Positions 28,288-38,500 of a DNA stretch of 64,000 nt are shown in pieces (position 1 is the first letter of the stretch; each line of letters starts with the position of its first letter). A program made the position numbers and the translations under genes. The notes under the pieces are model-generated. The model made no database searches and was not told the origin of the DNA. It saw only the letters and a list, made by a program, of their open reading frames with translations. The DNA lies in NCBI RefSeq assembly GCF_002896875.1, contig NZ_CP023278.1, forward strand, positions 6,013,501-6,077,500. The letters are read 5' to 3'. Origin of the DNA: Nostoc sp. CENA543 (GTDB taxonomy: Bacteria; Cyanobacteriota; Cyanobacteriia; Cyanobacteriales; Nostocaceae).

Positions 28288-28818
28288 ATGCGAAAAATTA
28301 TTTTATTCATAGCCTCTAGCCTCGATGGCTACATCGCCAGATCATCAGGAGCAGTAGATTGGCTATTTACAGACCAAGATTATGGTTATACAGATTTTTT
28401 CACCCAAATTGATACATTGGTGATGGGTAATAAGACATATCAACAGGTTTTAAGTTTTGGTGATTATCCTTATGCAGATAAGGAAGTATTCGTATTTTCC
28501 CAAAAACAACAAGGTAAAACAGAGAATAATGCCACATTTGTTAATCGTGATTGGGAAGAGTTTATCAATAAAATACGTCAATCAAGTGGTAGAAATATTT
28601 GGTTAGTAGGCGGTACACAGACGATATACTTCTTTTTGAAACATAAATTTATTGATGAATTGATTCTTTCTATTCATCCAATTATTTTGGGAAGTGGAAT
28701 ACCACTAATTGTGAATGATCCTAGTCTTGAATGTAGTTTAAATCTGCAGGATGTCAATAAATTTGATTCGGGACTGCTACAAGTTACTTATACCTTTAAA
28801 AACAAAAATGCAGATTAA
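28288..28818 (+). CDS. DHFR/RibD-C-like reductase
   Basis: 176 aa, dihydrofolate reductase-like superfamily (RibD C-terminal domain type; YyaP/YwjB-like). Typical features: IASSLDGYIARSSGAVDWL at the N-terminus, VMGNKTYQQVL, NIWLVGGTQ (NADPH-binding GG) and LSIHPIILGSGIPL. It probably reduces a pteridine- or flavin-like substrate with NADPH; the true substrate is unknown. Single gene, divergent from menH. Confidence 0.88.
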   Translation: MRKIILFIASSLDGYIARSSGAVDWLFTDQDYGYTDFFTQIDTLVMGNKTYQQVLSFGDYPYADKEVFVFSQKQQGKTENNATFVNRDWEEFINKIRQSSGRNIWLVGGTQTIYFFLKHKFIDELILSIHPIILGSGIPLIVNDPSLECSLNLQDVNKFDSGLLQVTYTFKNKNAD

Positions 28819-28823
28819 TATTT

Positions 28824-29198
28824 TTAAGGCATAAATCTATCTAAAGCCGCTTTAAGTTGTTTAATTTCTAGTTCTATATCACCTTCTTTTGCGGCTCTAG
28901 CGATACACTCAGTGAGATGTTCATCTAGAACAATTCTAGCTACTTTGTCTAGTGCGCCTCTCACAGCTGCAATTTGTAATAAAACATCAGGACAAGGACT
29001 ATTTTGTTGCACCATTGTTTTAATACCTCGAATATGTCCTTCAATTCGAGATAATCGGTTAACAATTCGCCGTAAAGATTCTTCACTGTGGATGTGAGGA
29101 TGAGCTATATGTTCATCTTCTAAATCGTGACTGTGTGGGTGTTCTGGGGGTAAGGATACAGGAGAAGATTCAGGAGTTAATCGGTTTGAGCCATTCAT
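28824..29198 (-). CDS. CsoR/RcnR-family metal-sensing repressor (InrS-like)
   Basis: About 124 aa from the ATG at 29198; a GTG at 29213 is the alternative. All-helical DUF156 repressor. Cys69, His94 and Cys98 have exactly the spacing (25 and 4) of the Cu/Ni ligands of CsoR/InrS. The N-terminus is rich in His (PEHPHSHDLEDEHIAHPHIH), a feature of the cyanobacterial nickel sensor InrS. It is expected to repress a metal exporter and release DNA on binding metal, but no transporter is adjacent. A small inverted repeat ACTCC-6-GGAGT at 29271-29286, upstream of the gene, could be its own operator (weak). Confidence 0.87.
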   Translation of the reverse strand: MNGSNRLTPESSPVSLPPEHPHSHDLEDEHIAHPHIHSEESLRRIVNRLSRIEGHIRGIKTMVQQNSPCPDVLLQIAAVRGALDKVARIVLDEHLTECIARAAKEGDIELEIKQLKAALDRFMP

Positions 29199-29213
29199 GG
29201 TTAATTGCAGCAC

Positions 29214-29541
29214 TGGTGATATTTAAAATCCTACCCTAAGACTGGAAACTGGAAGGAAGAGTTGTAGCCTACTCCCTAAAAGGAGTGTAAGAAACATGGG
29301 TAATACCCGAACTAGGCCAGGGGAAATTGCCAGCATAGCGATGAGATGAGATATTCATTTAACTTTAAAATACGGATAGCTTACGTTTTCGCTTGTATGA
29401 ATACTCTGGACAGACTAGAGTGAAACTTGTAGCTAAGAATTAACGTCAAGGCGCAAGGAATATTTCCCTATCTGCCACAATAATTTTAAGTAGATTTGTT
29501 GCCATCAGGTAACAATTAGGCTTCTAGATTAGGTTGTGAAT
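29214..29541. other. Divergent promoter region, metal sensor / HtrA
   Basis: About 330 bp. Contains the ACTCC-6-GGAGT repeat near 29271 and no visible coding frame. Must contain the promoters of both divergent genes; no consensus promoter could be placed with confidence. Confidence 0.5.
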
Positions 29542-30759
29542 ATGCGATTTACTAAACTCCCCCGGTCTATACGCCAACTCGGTACTCATGTATTAGCAAT
29601 AATTCTAGGAGTTGCGCTGACATTCAGTTCTCTGCGTGTGCTACCTTCCCAAGCAGAACCCGCACCTAGTGCTGTGAATCCTGAGAATACACCAGAATTA
29701 ATTGCTCAAAGACAATCACCAACAGTTGCTGCTGTAGGTAACAGTAGCTTTGTGACAGCCGCCGTGAATCGTGTTGGCCCAGCTGTAGTGAGGCTGGATA
29801 CAGAACGCACAATTACCCGTCGTGTTGATCCGTTTTTTGATGATCCTGTGTTCCGCAGATTTTTCGGTGATAGTTTGCAAGGACAAATGCCGCAGGAACA
29901 ATTACGCGGTTTAGGTTCTGGCTTCATTATTGATAAGAGTGGCTTAATTTTAACTAACGCCCATGTGGTGGATAAAGCCGATCGCGTGACGGTGAGATTA
30001 AAGGATGGTCGCACCTTTGATGGCAAAGTGCAAGGGATTGATGAAGTCACAGATTTAGCTGTGGTGAAAATCAACGCTGGTAGCAGTTTACCTGTTGCGC
30101 CTTTGGGTGTTTCTAGTAATGTACAGGTGGGAGACTGGGCGATCGCAGTTGGTAATCCTTTAGGTTTTGATAATACCGTCACCTTGGGTATTGTCAGCAC
30201 CCTCAAGCGTTCTAGCGCGCAAGTAGGTATCACTGACAAGCGGTTAGACTTTATTCAAACTGATGCAGCCATTAACCCTGGTAACTCTGGTGGCCCTTTA
30301 TTGAATGATAAAGGTGAAGTCATCGGGATTAATACAGCAATTCGTGCTGATGCTATGGGTATTGGTTTTGCTATTCCTATTGATAAGGCTAAAGCGATCG
30401 CAGATAAACTGCAACGAGATGGCAGAGTTGCTCACCCCTATCTAGGCGTGCAGATGGTAACTTTAACCCCATCCTTAGCGAAACAGAATAACACTGATCC
30501 TAACTCTGCCTTCACTATCCCAGAAGTTAGCGGTGTTTTGGTAATGCGAGTTATCCCCAATTCCCCTGCTGCTCAAGCAGGTATCCGTCGTGGCGATGTG
30601 ATTGTGCAAGTTGATGGCCAAGCTATCACCAAAGCAGAACAGTTACAGAACGTTGTCGAAAATAGTCGCCTCGGTCAAGTTTTACAGGTGAAAGTACAAC
30701 GAGGTAATCAGGTACAACAGCTATCTATACGTACAGCTGAGTTGCAAAATGCTTCTTAG
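29542..30759 (+). CDS. HtrA/Deg-family serine protease
   Basis: 405 aa from the ATG at 29542, with AGG eight bases before it; a GTG two codons upstream is possible. The N-terminal hydrophobic segment (HVLAIILGVALTFSSL) is a signal peptide or anchor, so the enzyme acts in the periplasm or thylakoid lumen. Trypsin-like catalytic triad His141 (TNAHVVD), Asp171 (EVTDLAVV) and Ser249 (NPGNSGGPL). A single PDZ domain follows (PEVSGVLVMRV, then AGIRRGDVIVQVDG). One of the HhoA/HhoB/HtrA-type quality-control proteases; which of the three cannot be decided from sequence alone. Confidence 0.96.
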   Translation: MRFTKLPRSIRQLGTHVLAIILGVALTFSSLRVLPSQAEPAPSAVNPENTPELIAQRQSPTVAAVGNSSFVTAAVNRVGPAVVRLDTERTITRRVDPFFDDPVFRRFFGDSLQGQMPQEQLRGLGSGFIIDKSGLILTNAHVVDKADRVTVRLKDGRTFDGKVQGIDEVTDLAVVKINAGSSLPVAPLGVSSNVQVGDWAIAVGNPLGFDNTVTLGIVSTLKRSSAQVGITDKRLDFIQTDAAINPGNSGGPLLNDKGEVIGINTAIRADAMGIGFAIPIDKAKAIADKLQRDGRVAHPYLGVQMVTLTPSLAKQNNTDPNSAFTIPEVSGVLVMRVIPNSPAAQAGIRRGDVIVQVDGQAITKAEQLQNVVENSRLGQVLQVKVQRGNQVQQLSIRTAELQNAS

Positions 30760-30809
30760 TTAGAGTTAAGAAAGTATCAAATACTTGTTTTATCCCCTCT
30801 TAACTCACA

Positions 30810-32021
30810 TTAATTCGAGGTTTTGGGGGGATTTTTCATGTTTTTTTGGATCAATGTTTGGATTTGAGCAGCTGTTGCTTCTGGTTTTCCTGCTAAAGAA
30901 AAAACTAAAATACTGTCAATTTTATCGTTGTCTATTAATTCTGGCAGACGCGATAATTGTTTATCAGTAATGGCAATTCCCGCATATTTTTTGGCATAAT
31001 TTAATTCTTCGGAAAAATTATCCTCATTATAAGCTTGAATAAATACTCGATCTACATTCCAGTTTTGCCAGTCAGCTGCAAAATAACGTTTAGCCCAGTA
31101 CGGATTATGATGACAAATATCAAACTTTACTTTGGAGTTGGCTTGTTTGATTGCAGTGATCATTTGCTGTAAAAATTTAGTTAAATTCGCAGTGCGATCA
31201 ACTTTTCCTGGTAATTCTGCATGATAGCCCAGATAATCATCCCATTGCACAGCATCAATTTGGGGATATTTTTTCACAAATTCCACAGAGATATTTGTAA
31301 ATAGGTTGGCAACTTCAGGAATCTGCACATCTAAAACGTAATGGTCTATCCCAGCGTAAGTTTTATCTACCCCAGGAACTAGCCAATTTCGAGACACTGC
31401 TAAATCATAAATGGGACTATTTTTATCTAATTTAATTCCTTTTTCAAAATAGGCATGAACCTGCATTCCCTGTTTATGTGCCTCATCAATCAACCAATCT
31501 AACCATTTTTCTTGAAACTGATTAGGACAACTTTTATATCCTAATGTCTGCTGCATAACTTCGCTATTGTACATTGTGCAACCATTTCCCCAAACACCAT
31601 GAATAATGGTATTAATGCCTTGAGAGTGATAGTAACGAACTCTTTGACGAATTGTTTGTTCATCAGCATTATTCGTAATTTGGTAGCGGCTTAAATAAAT
31701 TCCTCTAATGGCTTTTTTCTCCCAAGGAGTCGGAGGTAATGTTTTTGTGATAGGCAGCTGCTTTTGAGGCGTTGAACTGATAGTTACTGATGGAGAAGGA
31801 CTTGTGGGTAAACTTGTCTGAGGAGAAGGATTAGCGATCGCAGAGGTGGGAGAATTTAAAACGGGAATATTTGCTTGTGGATTTTTCGGTAAAAATTTGC
31901 TAAAGTCTAGATTGCTTTTTTGACTCAACCACCAATAACCACCCCCTAAAATCAAGACTATTAGAGATATTGGTATATTTGAGCATCCACAGCCACTCGG
32001 TTGTTTATTGTGTTTGGGCAT
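30810..32021 (-). CDS. Membrane-anchored GHL10-type glycoside hydrolase
   Basis: 403 aa. An N-terminal segment with CGCSNIPISLIVLILGGGYWW suggests an uncleaved anchor. Next comes a Ser/Thr/Pro-rich linker to about residue 95, then a TIM-barrel domain of the glycosyl-hydrolase-like 10 (YngK/DUF187) type (IRGIYLSRYQI, INTIIHGVWGNG, KQGMQVHAYFEKG, YVLDVQIPEV, AVQWDDYLGYH). Members bind or cut cell-surface polysaccharides; substrate unknown. The conserved WDDY and YFEK acidic residues are candidate catalytic groups. Confidence 0.85.
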   Translation of the reverse strand: MPKHNKQPSGCGCSNIPISLIVLILGGGYWWLSQKSNLDFSKFLPKNPQANIPVLNSPTSAIANPSPQTSLPTSPSPSVTISSTPQKQLPITKTLPPTPWEKKAIRGIYLSRYQITNNADEQTIRQRVRYYHSQGINTIIHGVWGNGCTMYNSEVMQQTLGYKSCPNQFQEKWLDWLIDEAHKQGMQVHAYFEKGIKLDKNSPIYDLAVSRNWLVPGVDKTYAGIDHYVLDVQIPEVANLFTNISVEFVKKYPQIDAVQWDDYLGYHAELPGKVDRTANLTKFLQQMITAIKQANSKVKFDICHHNPYWAKRYFAADWQNWNVDRVFIQAYNEDNFSEELNYAKKYAGIAITDKQLSRLPELIDNDKIDSILVFSLAGKPEATAAQIQTLIQKNMKNPPKTSN

Positions 32022-32216
32022 AATAATGTGATGATTGATGGGTGATTGTCAGTTGACAGGTATACTAATTTCTACAATTCACAGCTTGAATTTTCCCATT
32101 TGAATTTGCTAAAAACTGTAACTTTATTTTTTCTCAGGATTATCAGTCATCAAAATCATCATTTGATGCAGTTAATTACTTGTTTTAAACTTGAAGTAAA
32201 ACATCCAAAATAACTG

Positions 32217-33398
32217 ATGCTGTACAGACGATTCGGACGGACAGAATTACAGATGCCGGTATTCTCCTGCGGCGGAATGAGATATCAATATAAGTGGGAA
32301 GATGTAAACCCGTCAGATGTACCGGCAGATAATCAAGCTAATTTAGAAGCAACTATTCGCCGTGCAGTAGAGTTAGGAATTAATCATATTGAAACTGCGC
32401 GGGGATATGGTAGCTCGGAAATGCAGTTGGGAAAAATCTTACCCAAGTTTCCCCGTGAACAATTGATTGTGCAGACGAAAGTTTCGCCTACGGCTGACGC
32501 AAATGAGTTCCGCCAGAAATTTGCAACATCGCTGAACTATCTTCAGTTAGATTATGTAGACTTACTCGGATTACATGGAATTAACAACGCCGAATTTTTA
32601 GAACATAGCCTGCGTCCGGGTGGCTGTTTAGATGTGGCAAAACAGTTACAAGCCGAAGGTAAAGTCAGATTTATTGGCTTTTCCACTCATGGGGCAACAG
32701 ATTTTATTTTAGAAGTAATTAACACCAACGAATTTGATTATGTAAATTTGCATTGGTATTACATTAATCAATGGAATTGGTCTGCAATTACAGCAGCAAA
32801 AAATCATGATATGGGTGTGTTTATTATTAGTCCTTCTAATAAGGGAGGGCTATTATATAATCCACCACCAAAACTAGTAGATTTGTGCGCGCCTTTGAGT
32901 CCGATGGTGTTTAATGATTTATTTTGTTTAAGTCATTCACAGGTGCATACTTTGAGCTTGGGTGCAGCCAAACCCCAAGATTTTGATGAACACCTGAAAA
33001 CCTTAGAATTATTAGACCAAGCTTCGGAGATTTTACCGCCAATTTTAGCTCGTCTAGAAGAAGAAGCGATCGCAACTCTCGGCGAAGATTGGGTAAAAAC
33101 TTGGCAAACCAACCTCCCCACATGGCAAGAAACCCCTGGAGAAATCAATATTAGGATGGTTTTATGGCTGTGGAATCTAGCCACAGCCTACGACTTAGTA
33201 GAATATGGCAAAATGCGCTACAACCTGTTAGGTAATGGTAGTCATTGGTTTCCCGGCAACAAAGCCGATAAATTAGCGGGACTAGACTTAAAACAATGCC
33301 TTGCTCAAAGTCCTCACGCCGACAAAATCCCGCAAATTTTAGCTCAAGCCCATAATATGTTAGTCGGTGAAGAAGTTAAACGGTTGTCTCAGAGTTAA
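32217..33398 (+). CDS. Aldo/keto reductase
   Basis: 393 aa. TIM-barrel NAD(P)H-dependent reductase. The catalytic tetrad is readable: Asp/Tyr region HIETARGYGSSE, Lys in VQTKVSP and His in LLGLHGIN. Longer than single-domain AKRs by a C-terminal helical extension (residues about 280-393) rich in Trp and Leu, with no CxxC iron-sulfur motif. Substrate unknown. Monocistronic. Confidence 0.9.
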   Translation: MLYRRFGRTELQMPVFSCGGMRYQYKWEDVNPSDVPADNQANLEATIRRAVELGINHIETARGYGSSEMQLGKILPKFPREQLIVQTKVSPTADANEFRQKFATSLNYLQLDYVDLLGLHGINNAEFLEHSLRPGGCLDVAKQLQAEGKVRFIGFSTHGATDFILEVINTNEFDYVNLHWYYINQWNWSAITAAKNHDMGVFIISPSNKGGLLYNPPPKLVDLCAPLSPMVFNDLFCLSHSQVHTLSLGAAKPQDFDEHLKTLELLDQASEILPPILARLEEEAIATLGEDWVKTWQTNLPTWQETPGEINIRMVLWLWNLATAYDLVEYGKMRYNLLGNGSHWFPGNKADKLAGLDLKQCLAQSPHADKIPQILAQAHNMLVGEEVKRLSQS

Positions 33399-33418
33399 TT
33401 ATCAGTTGCGTTGTTGAC

Positions 33419-33760
33419 TCAGGCTACCGCATAACCTGTGTATTGACGTAACTCTGGGGGACGAAAACCCAGCACAATATGATCCTTGGGAATTCCAGCA
33501 CGTTCTAAATCTGCTGCGATTCCCTCTTCTGTTCCATCTCTTTGAATCCAAATTTTACCGTCAATTAGATCAATATGCACTAAACAGCCATGTACACGGC
33601 GTTCGCCATCCCAGCCGACATCCATCCATAAATAGCGATCGCGTGTGCGGTCAAATACCAATTCCGCTTCTATGGGAGCATAGGAATATGGTATTGCTGC
33701 ATATTCACTCAACACCGTTTCAATCACCTGACGATAATAGTCTAATTGGGAACTATCCAT
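33419..33760 (-). CDS. xisI: XisI-family protein
   Basis: 113 aa, intact. Matches the XisI family (fdxN-element excision controlling factor) throughout: LDYYRQVIETVLSEYA, DRYLWMDVGWDGERRVHG, VHIDLIDGKIWIQRDGTE and GIAADLERAGIPKDHIVLGF. XisH and XisI are usually adjacent and are widespread in filamentous cyanobacteria, well beyond the fdxN element. Here the partner xisH just upstream is truncated, so this gene may be an orphan. Its start overlaps the end of the xisH fragment by 19 bp. Confidence 0.93.
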   Translation of the reverse strand: MDSSQLDYYRQVIETVLSEYAAIPYSYAPIEAELVFDRTRDRYLWMDVGWDGERRVHGCLVHIDLIDGKIWIQRDGTEEGIAADLERAGIPKDHIVLGFRPPELRQYTGYAVA

Positions 33761-33945
33761 TGCTGAATAACCTCCTGTTTGGGGTCAAATGCAATTAATT
33801 TCAAACGACGATTTTTGAGTAATAGCTTACCTACGGGTTCTGCAAATAAATCTTCAACTACACTATTAGTAACCGCTAAATATAACTCCCTTTCTGGCTC
33901 TACCTCTGTCAATTCATTCCCCATTCCCCATTCCCAATTACCCAT
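33742..33945 (-). pseudogene. Truncated xisH (C-terminal third)
   Basis: A 67-codon frame whose last 50 residues match the end of XisH (ERELYLAVTNSVVEDLF, then LKLIAFDPKQEVIQQW). The N-terminal two thirds, which carry the PD-(D/E)xK-like nuclease core of this family, are missing. The first residues (MGNWEWGMGNE) are encoded by a heptamer repeat array, so the gene was cut and joined to repeat DNA. The ATG overlaps the stop codon of the upstream corC/hlyC-type gene (ATGGGTAA). Confidence 0.8.
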
Positions 33946-33951
33946 TCCCCT
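33914..33951. repeat. Heptamer array at the hlyC-like/xisH junction
   Basis: CCCATTC/CCCAATT-type tandem heptamers. The array encodes the last residues and the stop codon of the CorC/HlyC-type gene and the first residues of the xisH fragment. Confidence 0.85.
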
Positions 33952-35248
33952 CCTTGTGATTTAACCGAGGTACGACCAAAACCTTATCCACCCGATTACC
34001 ATCCATATCCATCACCTCGATTCGCATTCCCTCCCACTCAAAATGGTCGGCGGCGTTGGGAATGCGTCCTAGATGGGTAATCACAAAACCTCCCAAGGTT
34101 TGATAACTACCCCTTTCCTCAAATTCCAACTCCTCCAAATCAAACAATTCAAAAAATTCTTCTACCGCTAACATTCCATCTAGTAACCAAGAACCATCTT
34201 CCCTCTGTACAGCCTGTGGTTCATCTTCTTCGGGACTGGCAGGAACATCACCAACGATTTCACTCATAATGTCATTGAGAGTTAATAAACCTTGAATTAC
34301 CCCGTATTCATCCACAACTAAGGCCATATGAGTCGCAGTTTGTTTAAATAACTCTAAAACCTTTAAACCACGGGTACTTTCAGGGACAAAGACAGGCTGA
34401 CGTAAACCTACAGTTAAATCTAAAGGTTCACCGCGAAAACTCCTAGCCAGGATATCAGTTACAGGAATAATCCCCAACACATTATCTAAACCTCCCTGAC
34501 AAATGGGATAACGGGAGTAAGCATTATCAGTGATTTTCTCGCGATTTTCTTCCGCAGAATCATCCAAATCTAACCAAACTATATCAGGACGGGGAGTCAT
34601 AAAGGAATTAACGGGGCGATCGCCTAAACGAAAAACCCGTTCCACCATATCCTGTTCCGCTTCCTCAAAAGTTCCCGCTTCCGTTCCCTGTTCTATGAGG
34701 ATTTTAATTTCTTCTTCCGTCACTAGAGGTTCTTCCGAAGCCGTGATCCCCAAAAGCCTCAGTACCATTTCTGTAGAAGCACTCAACAAATGTACAGCCG
34801 GAGAAGCCAACGCTGCTAAAGCACGCATAGGAATCGCCACTGTCGAAGCAATGCGTTCTGGATTGCTTAACGCCAGACGTTTCGGCACTAGTTCACCGAT
34901 AATTAAAGATAAATACGTAATAATTAAAACTACAATTCCAAAAGATATAGGTTGACTATAAGCAGCTAAAAAAGGTACGCGTTTCACATACTTTCCTAGA
35001 CTTTCAGCAATAGTTGCTCCCCCAAAAGCACCAGTGAGGATACCAATCAGGGAAATACCGACTTGAACAGTAGACAGGAAGTGATTTGGAGATTCTGCCA
35101 GTTTCAGAGCGACTCTGGCTTTCGCATCACCTTGATTAGCCAGCTGTTGTAGCCTGACTTTGCGCGCTGAGACAATGGCCATCTCAGACATCGAGAACAC
35201 ACCATTAGCAATAATTAGTACGAGAATGATTAAAATTTCCAATGACAT
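33938..35248 (-). CDS. CNNM/CorC-HlyC family membrane protein
   Basis: 436 aa. Order: DUF21 (CNNM) transmembrane domain, residues about 1-190, with three or four hydrophobic segments and the conserved FSMSEMAIVSARKVRLQQLA and GELVPKRLALSNPERIA; two CBS domains (about 210-335; MTPRPDIVWLD, ALVVDEYGVIQGLLTLNDI); then a C-terminal CorC_HlyC domain ending in VDKVLVVPRL. Relatives take part in Mg2+ or Co2+ transport; 'hemolysin' is a historical label. The last codons and the stop arise from a heptamer array. Confidence 0.93.
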   Translation of the reverse strand: MSLEILIILVLIIANGVFSMSEMAIVSARKVRLQQLANQGDAKARVALKLAESPNHFLSTVQVGISLIGILTGAFGGATIAESLGKYVKRVPFLAAYSQPISFGIVVLIITYLSLIIGELVPKRLALSNPERIASTVAIPMRALAALASPAVHLLSASTEMVLRLLGITASEEPLVTEEEIKILIEQGTEAGTFEEAEQDMVERVFRLGDRPVNSFMTPRPDIVWLDLDDSAEENREKITDNAYSRYPICQGGLDNVLGIIPVTDILARSFRGEPLDLTVGLRQPVFVPESTRGLKVLELFKQTATHMALVVDEYGVIQGLLTLNDIMSEIVGDVPASPEEDEPQAVQREDGSWLLDGMLAVEEFFELFDLEELEFEERGSYQTLGGFVITHLGRIPNAADHFEWEGMRIEVMDMDGNRVDKVLVVPRLNHKEGNG

Positions 35249-35333
35249 TGTTATAGATTGTCGCTATTCCAAAGCGAACATAGCTTAATAATTAGTATCT
35301 AGTATTCAAGTTTCTTTGAGAAATGGCTAGAGG

Positions 35334-35442
35334 TTGGGTATGGGAATTGGGAATGGGGCATTGGGCATTGGGCATGGGGTATGGGGTGTAGGGCAAAAAA
35401 CTAATGACTATTGACTAATGACTAATGACTATTGACTAATCA
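35334..35442. repeat. Two heptamer arrays upstream of mfd
   Basis: A TTGGGCAT/ATGGGGT-type array (35334-35393) followed by six CTAATGA/CTATTGA units (35401-35442), ending about 80 bp before the mfd start. Confidence 0.9.
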
Positions 35443-35519
35443 CTCAGCACTTACAATAGTTCACATAGCCGTCACTATAGTTTCTGAATCTGGAAAGACT
35501 TCCTCCGCTAGTAGAACTT

Positions 35520-38500
35520 ATGGCATTTTCTTCTATTGTGCGTGCCTTGGGGCGATCGCCACTCACCACTGAGTTACTTTCTAAATTAAATCGTCAACAA
35601 GAGTTACGCCTTAATGGTATACCTCGTCTACCTAAAGGCCTAGTAGCTTCGGCGTTAGCTCAAAATTCTCAAAGGAATTTATTCGTAGTTTGCGCCACAT
35701 TAGAAGAAGCTGGACGCGCTTACGCACAGTTAGAGGCGATGGGTTGGCAAACTGTGCATTTTTACCCGACTTCTGAGGCTTCCCCTTACGAACCTTTTGA
35801 CCCCGAAACGGAAATGACCTGGGGACAAATGCAGGTTTTGGCAGATTTGGTAAAGAGTCAACAGTCAATAGTCAACAGTCAAGAGTCAATAGTCAACAGT
35901 CAACAGTCAATAGTCAACAGTCGAGAGTTTAATAAAATCGCGGTTGTGGCTACTGTCGGGGCTTTGCAGCCGCATTTACCACCACCAGGTGCTTTTACTC
36001 CTTTGTGTCTTACCCTGAAAAAAGGGATGGAATTTGACCTGGATGCTTTTAGTGAAAAAATCACTCTTTTGGGATATGAACGTGTACCTTTAGTAGAAAC
36101 AGAAGGACAATGGAGTCGGCGCGGTGATATTGTCGATGTTTTTCCTGTGTCTTCTGAGTTACCAGTGCGCTTGGAGTGGTTTGGCGATGAAATTGAGCAA
36201 ATTCGGGAATTTGACCCATCAACTCAACGTTCAGCCCTTGACAAAGTTACACAAATTACCCTTACCCCTACTAGCTTTACCCCAATTATCTTAGATGCAC
36301 TCAAAGGTAATGCTAAGTTTCAGGCGATGAGTTCTGATTTTAGTTCTGATTCAGAATTGGATAGTGAGTCAGGAATTATCGAAGGTAGTCGCAGATTTTT
36401 GGGTTTAGCCTATGAAAAACCCGCTTCGATACTGGATTACTTACCAGAGGATACCTTGATTGCCATCGATGAGCCAGAACAATGTCATGCTCATAGCGAT
36501 CGCTGGGTGGAAAATGCTGAGGAACAATGGTCTTTAGGAACTGGGGAATATGATTTGGGTTCGCTACAATTACCCAAGATTCATCGGTGTTTTGATGACT
36601 GTTTGGCTGATGTCACCAGATTTAAGACTATTTATTTATCGGAACTAGCAGAAGAAAATAACGGGATGAATTTGGCTAGTCGCCGTGTACCTGTGACACC
36701 GCACCAATTTGCCAAACTAGCAGATACATTACGCCAAGAACGCGATCGCAATTTCTCGATTTGGTTAATTTCGGCTCAACCTTCCCGTTCTGTTTCTCTC
36801 CTGCAAGAACATGATTGTCCGGCGCAGTTTATTCCTAACCCCCGTGACTACCAAGCTATCGACAAGCTACAAATCAACCATATCCCCGTAGCTTTGAAAT
36901 ATTCAGGACTGGCGGAATTAGAAGGTTTTATTTTACCGACTTTCCGCTTAGTAGTCGTCACCGACCGCGAATTTTACGGACAGCATTCCCTCGCCACCCC
37001 CAGCTACATCCGCAAGCGGCGCAAAGCTGCATCTAAGCAAGTTGACCCCAATAAGCTGCGTCCAGGGGATTATGTAGTTCACAAAAGTCATGGGGTGGGT
37101 AAATTCGTCAAGTTAGAAAGTCTGACAATTAATGACGAAACCCGTGATTACATTGTCGTACAGTATGCTGACGGTCTTTTAAGAGTCGCTGCTGACCAAG
37201 TCGGGTCATTGTCTCGCTTCCGCAGTACAGGCGATAAAGCCCCAGAACTGCATAAAATGACCGGTAAAGCTTGGGAAAATACCAAGAACCGCGTCCGCAA
37301 AGCTATTAAGAAATTAGCAGTAGACTTGCTGAAATTATACGCCGCGCGATCGCAACAACAAGGGTTTGCCTATCCCCAAGATATGCCTTGGCAAGAGGAA
37401 ATGGAAGATTCCTTCCCCTACCAAGCCACAACCGACCAGCTAAAAGCTGTGCAGGATGTGAAACGCGATATGGAAAGCGATCGCCCAATGGATCGGTTAG
37501 TATGTGGTGATGTGGGTTTCGGGAAAACAGAGGTAGCTATCCGTGCTATTTTCAAAGCCGTCACTTCCGGTAAACAAGTTGCTTTACTTGCACCAACCAC
37601 AATTCTCACCCAGCAACACTACCACACCCTCAAAGAACGTTTCGCCCCCTACCCCGTCAACGTCGGCTTACTTAACCGTTTCCGTACCGCCGAAGAACGC
37701 CGTGATATCCAAAAGCGTCTAGCCACAGGGGAATTAGATGTAGTAGTTGGCACACACCAACTTTTAGGCAAAGGTGTCAACTTCAAAGACTTAGGACTAT
37801 TAGTAATTGACGAAGAACAAAGATTTGGGGTGAACCAAAAAGAGAAAATTAAAACCCTGAAAACCCAAATAGACGTTCTCACACTCTCCGCCACACCCAT
37901 TCCCCGCACCTTATATATGTCCTTGTCGGGAATTCGGGAAATGAGTTTGATTACCACCCCACCTCCAACCCGCAGACCAATTCAAACTCACCTTTCACCG
38001 ATGAATCCCGAAACCATACGTAGTGCTATTCGGCAAGAATTAGACAGAGGTGGTCAGGTATTTTATGTAGTTCCACGGGTAGAGGGTATTGAAGAGACAA
38101 CAGGTAAACTGCGAGAAATGATCCCTGGGGGAAGATTTGCGATCGCTCACGGTCAAATGGACGAGAGCGAGTTAGAATCAACCATGCTCACCTTTAGTAA
38201 CGGTGAAGCAGATATCCTCGTCTGTACCACCATTATTGAATCAGGCTTAGATATTCCCCGCGTCAACACCATCTTAATTGAAGACGCGCACAAGTTTGGT
38301 TTATCGCAACTATACCAATTACGCGGACGAGTAGGACGTGCAGGTATTCAAGCTCATGCTTGGCTATTTTATCCCAAACAACGGGCGTTATCTGATGCCG
38401 CACGGCAACGTTTACGGGCGATTCAGGAATTTACGCAACTTGGTTCTGGCTATCAGTTAGCAATGCGCGACATGGAAATCAGAGGCGTGGGTAACTTGCT

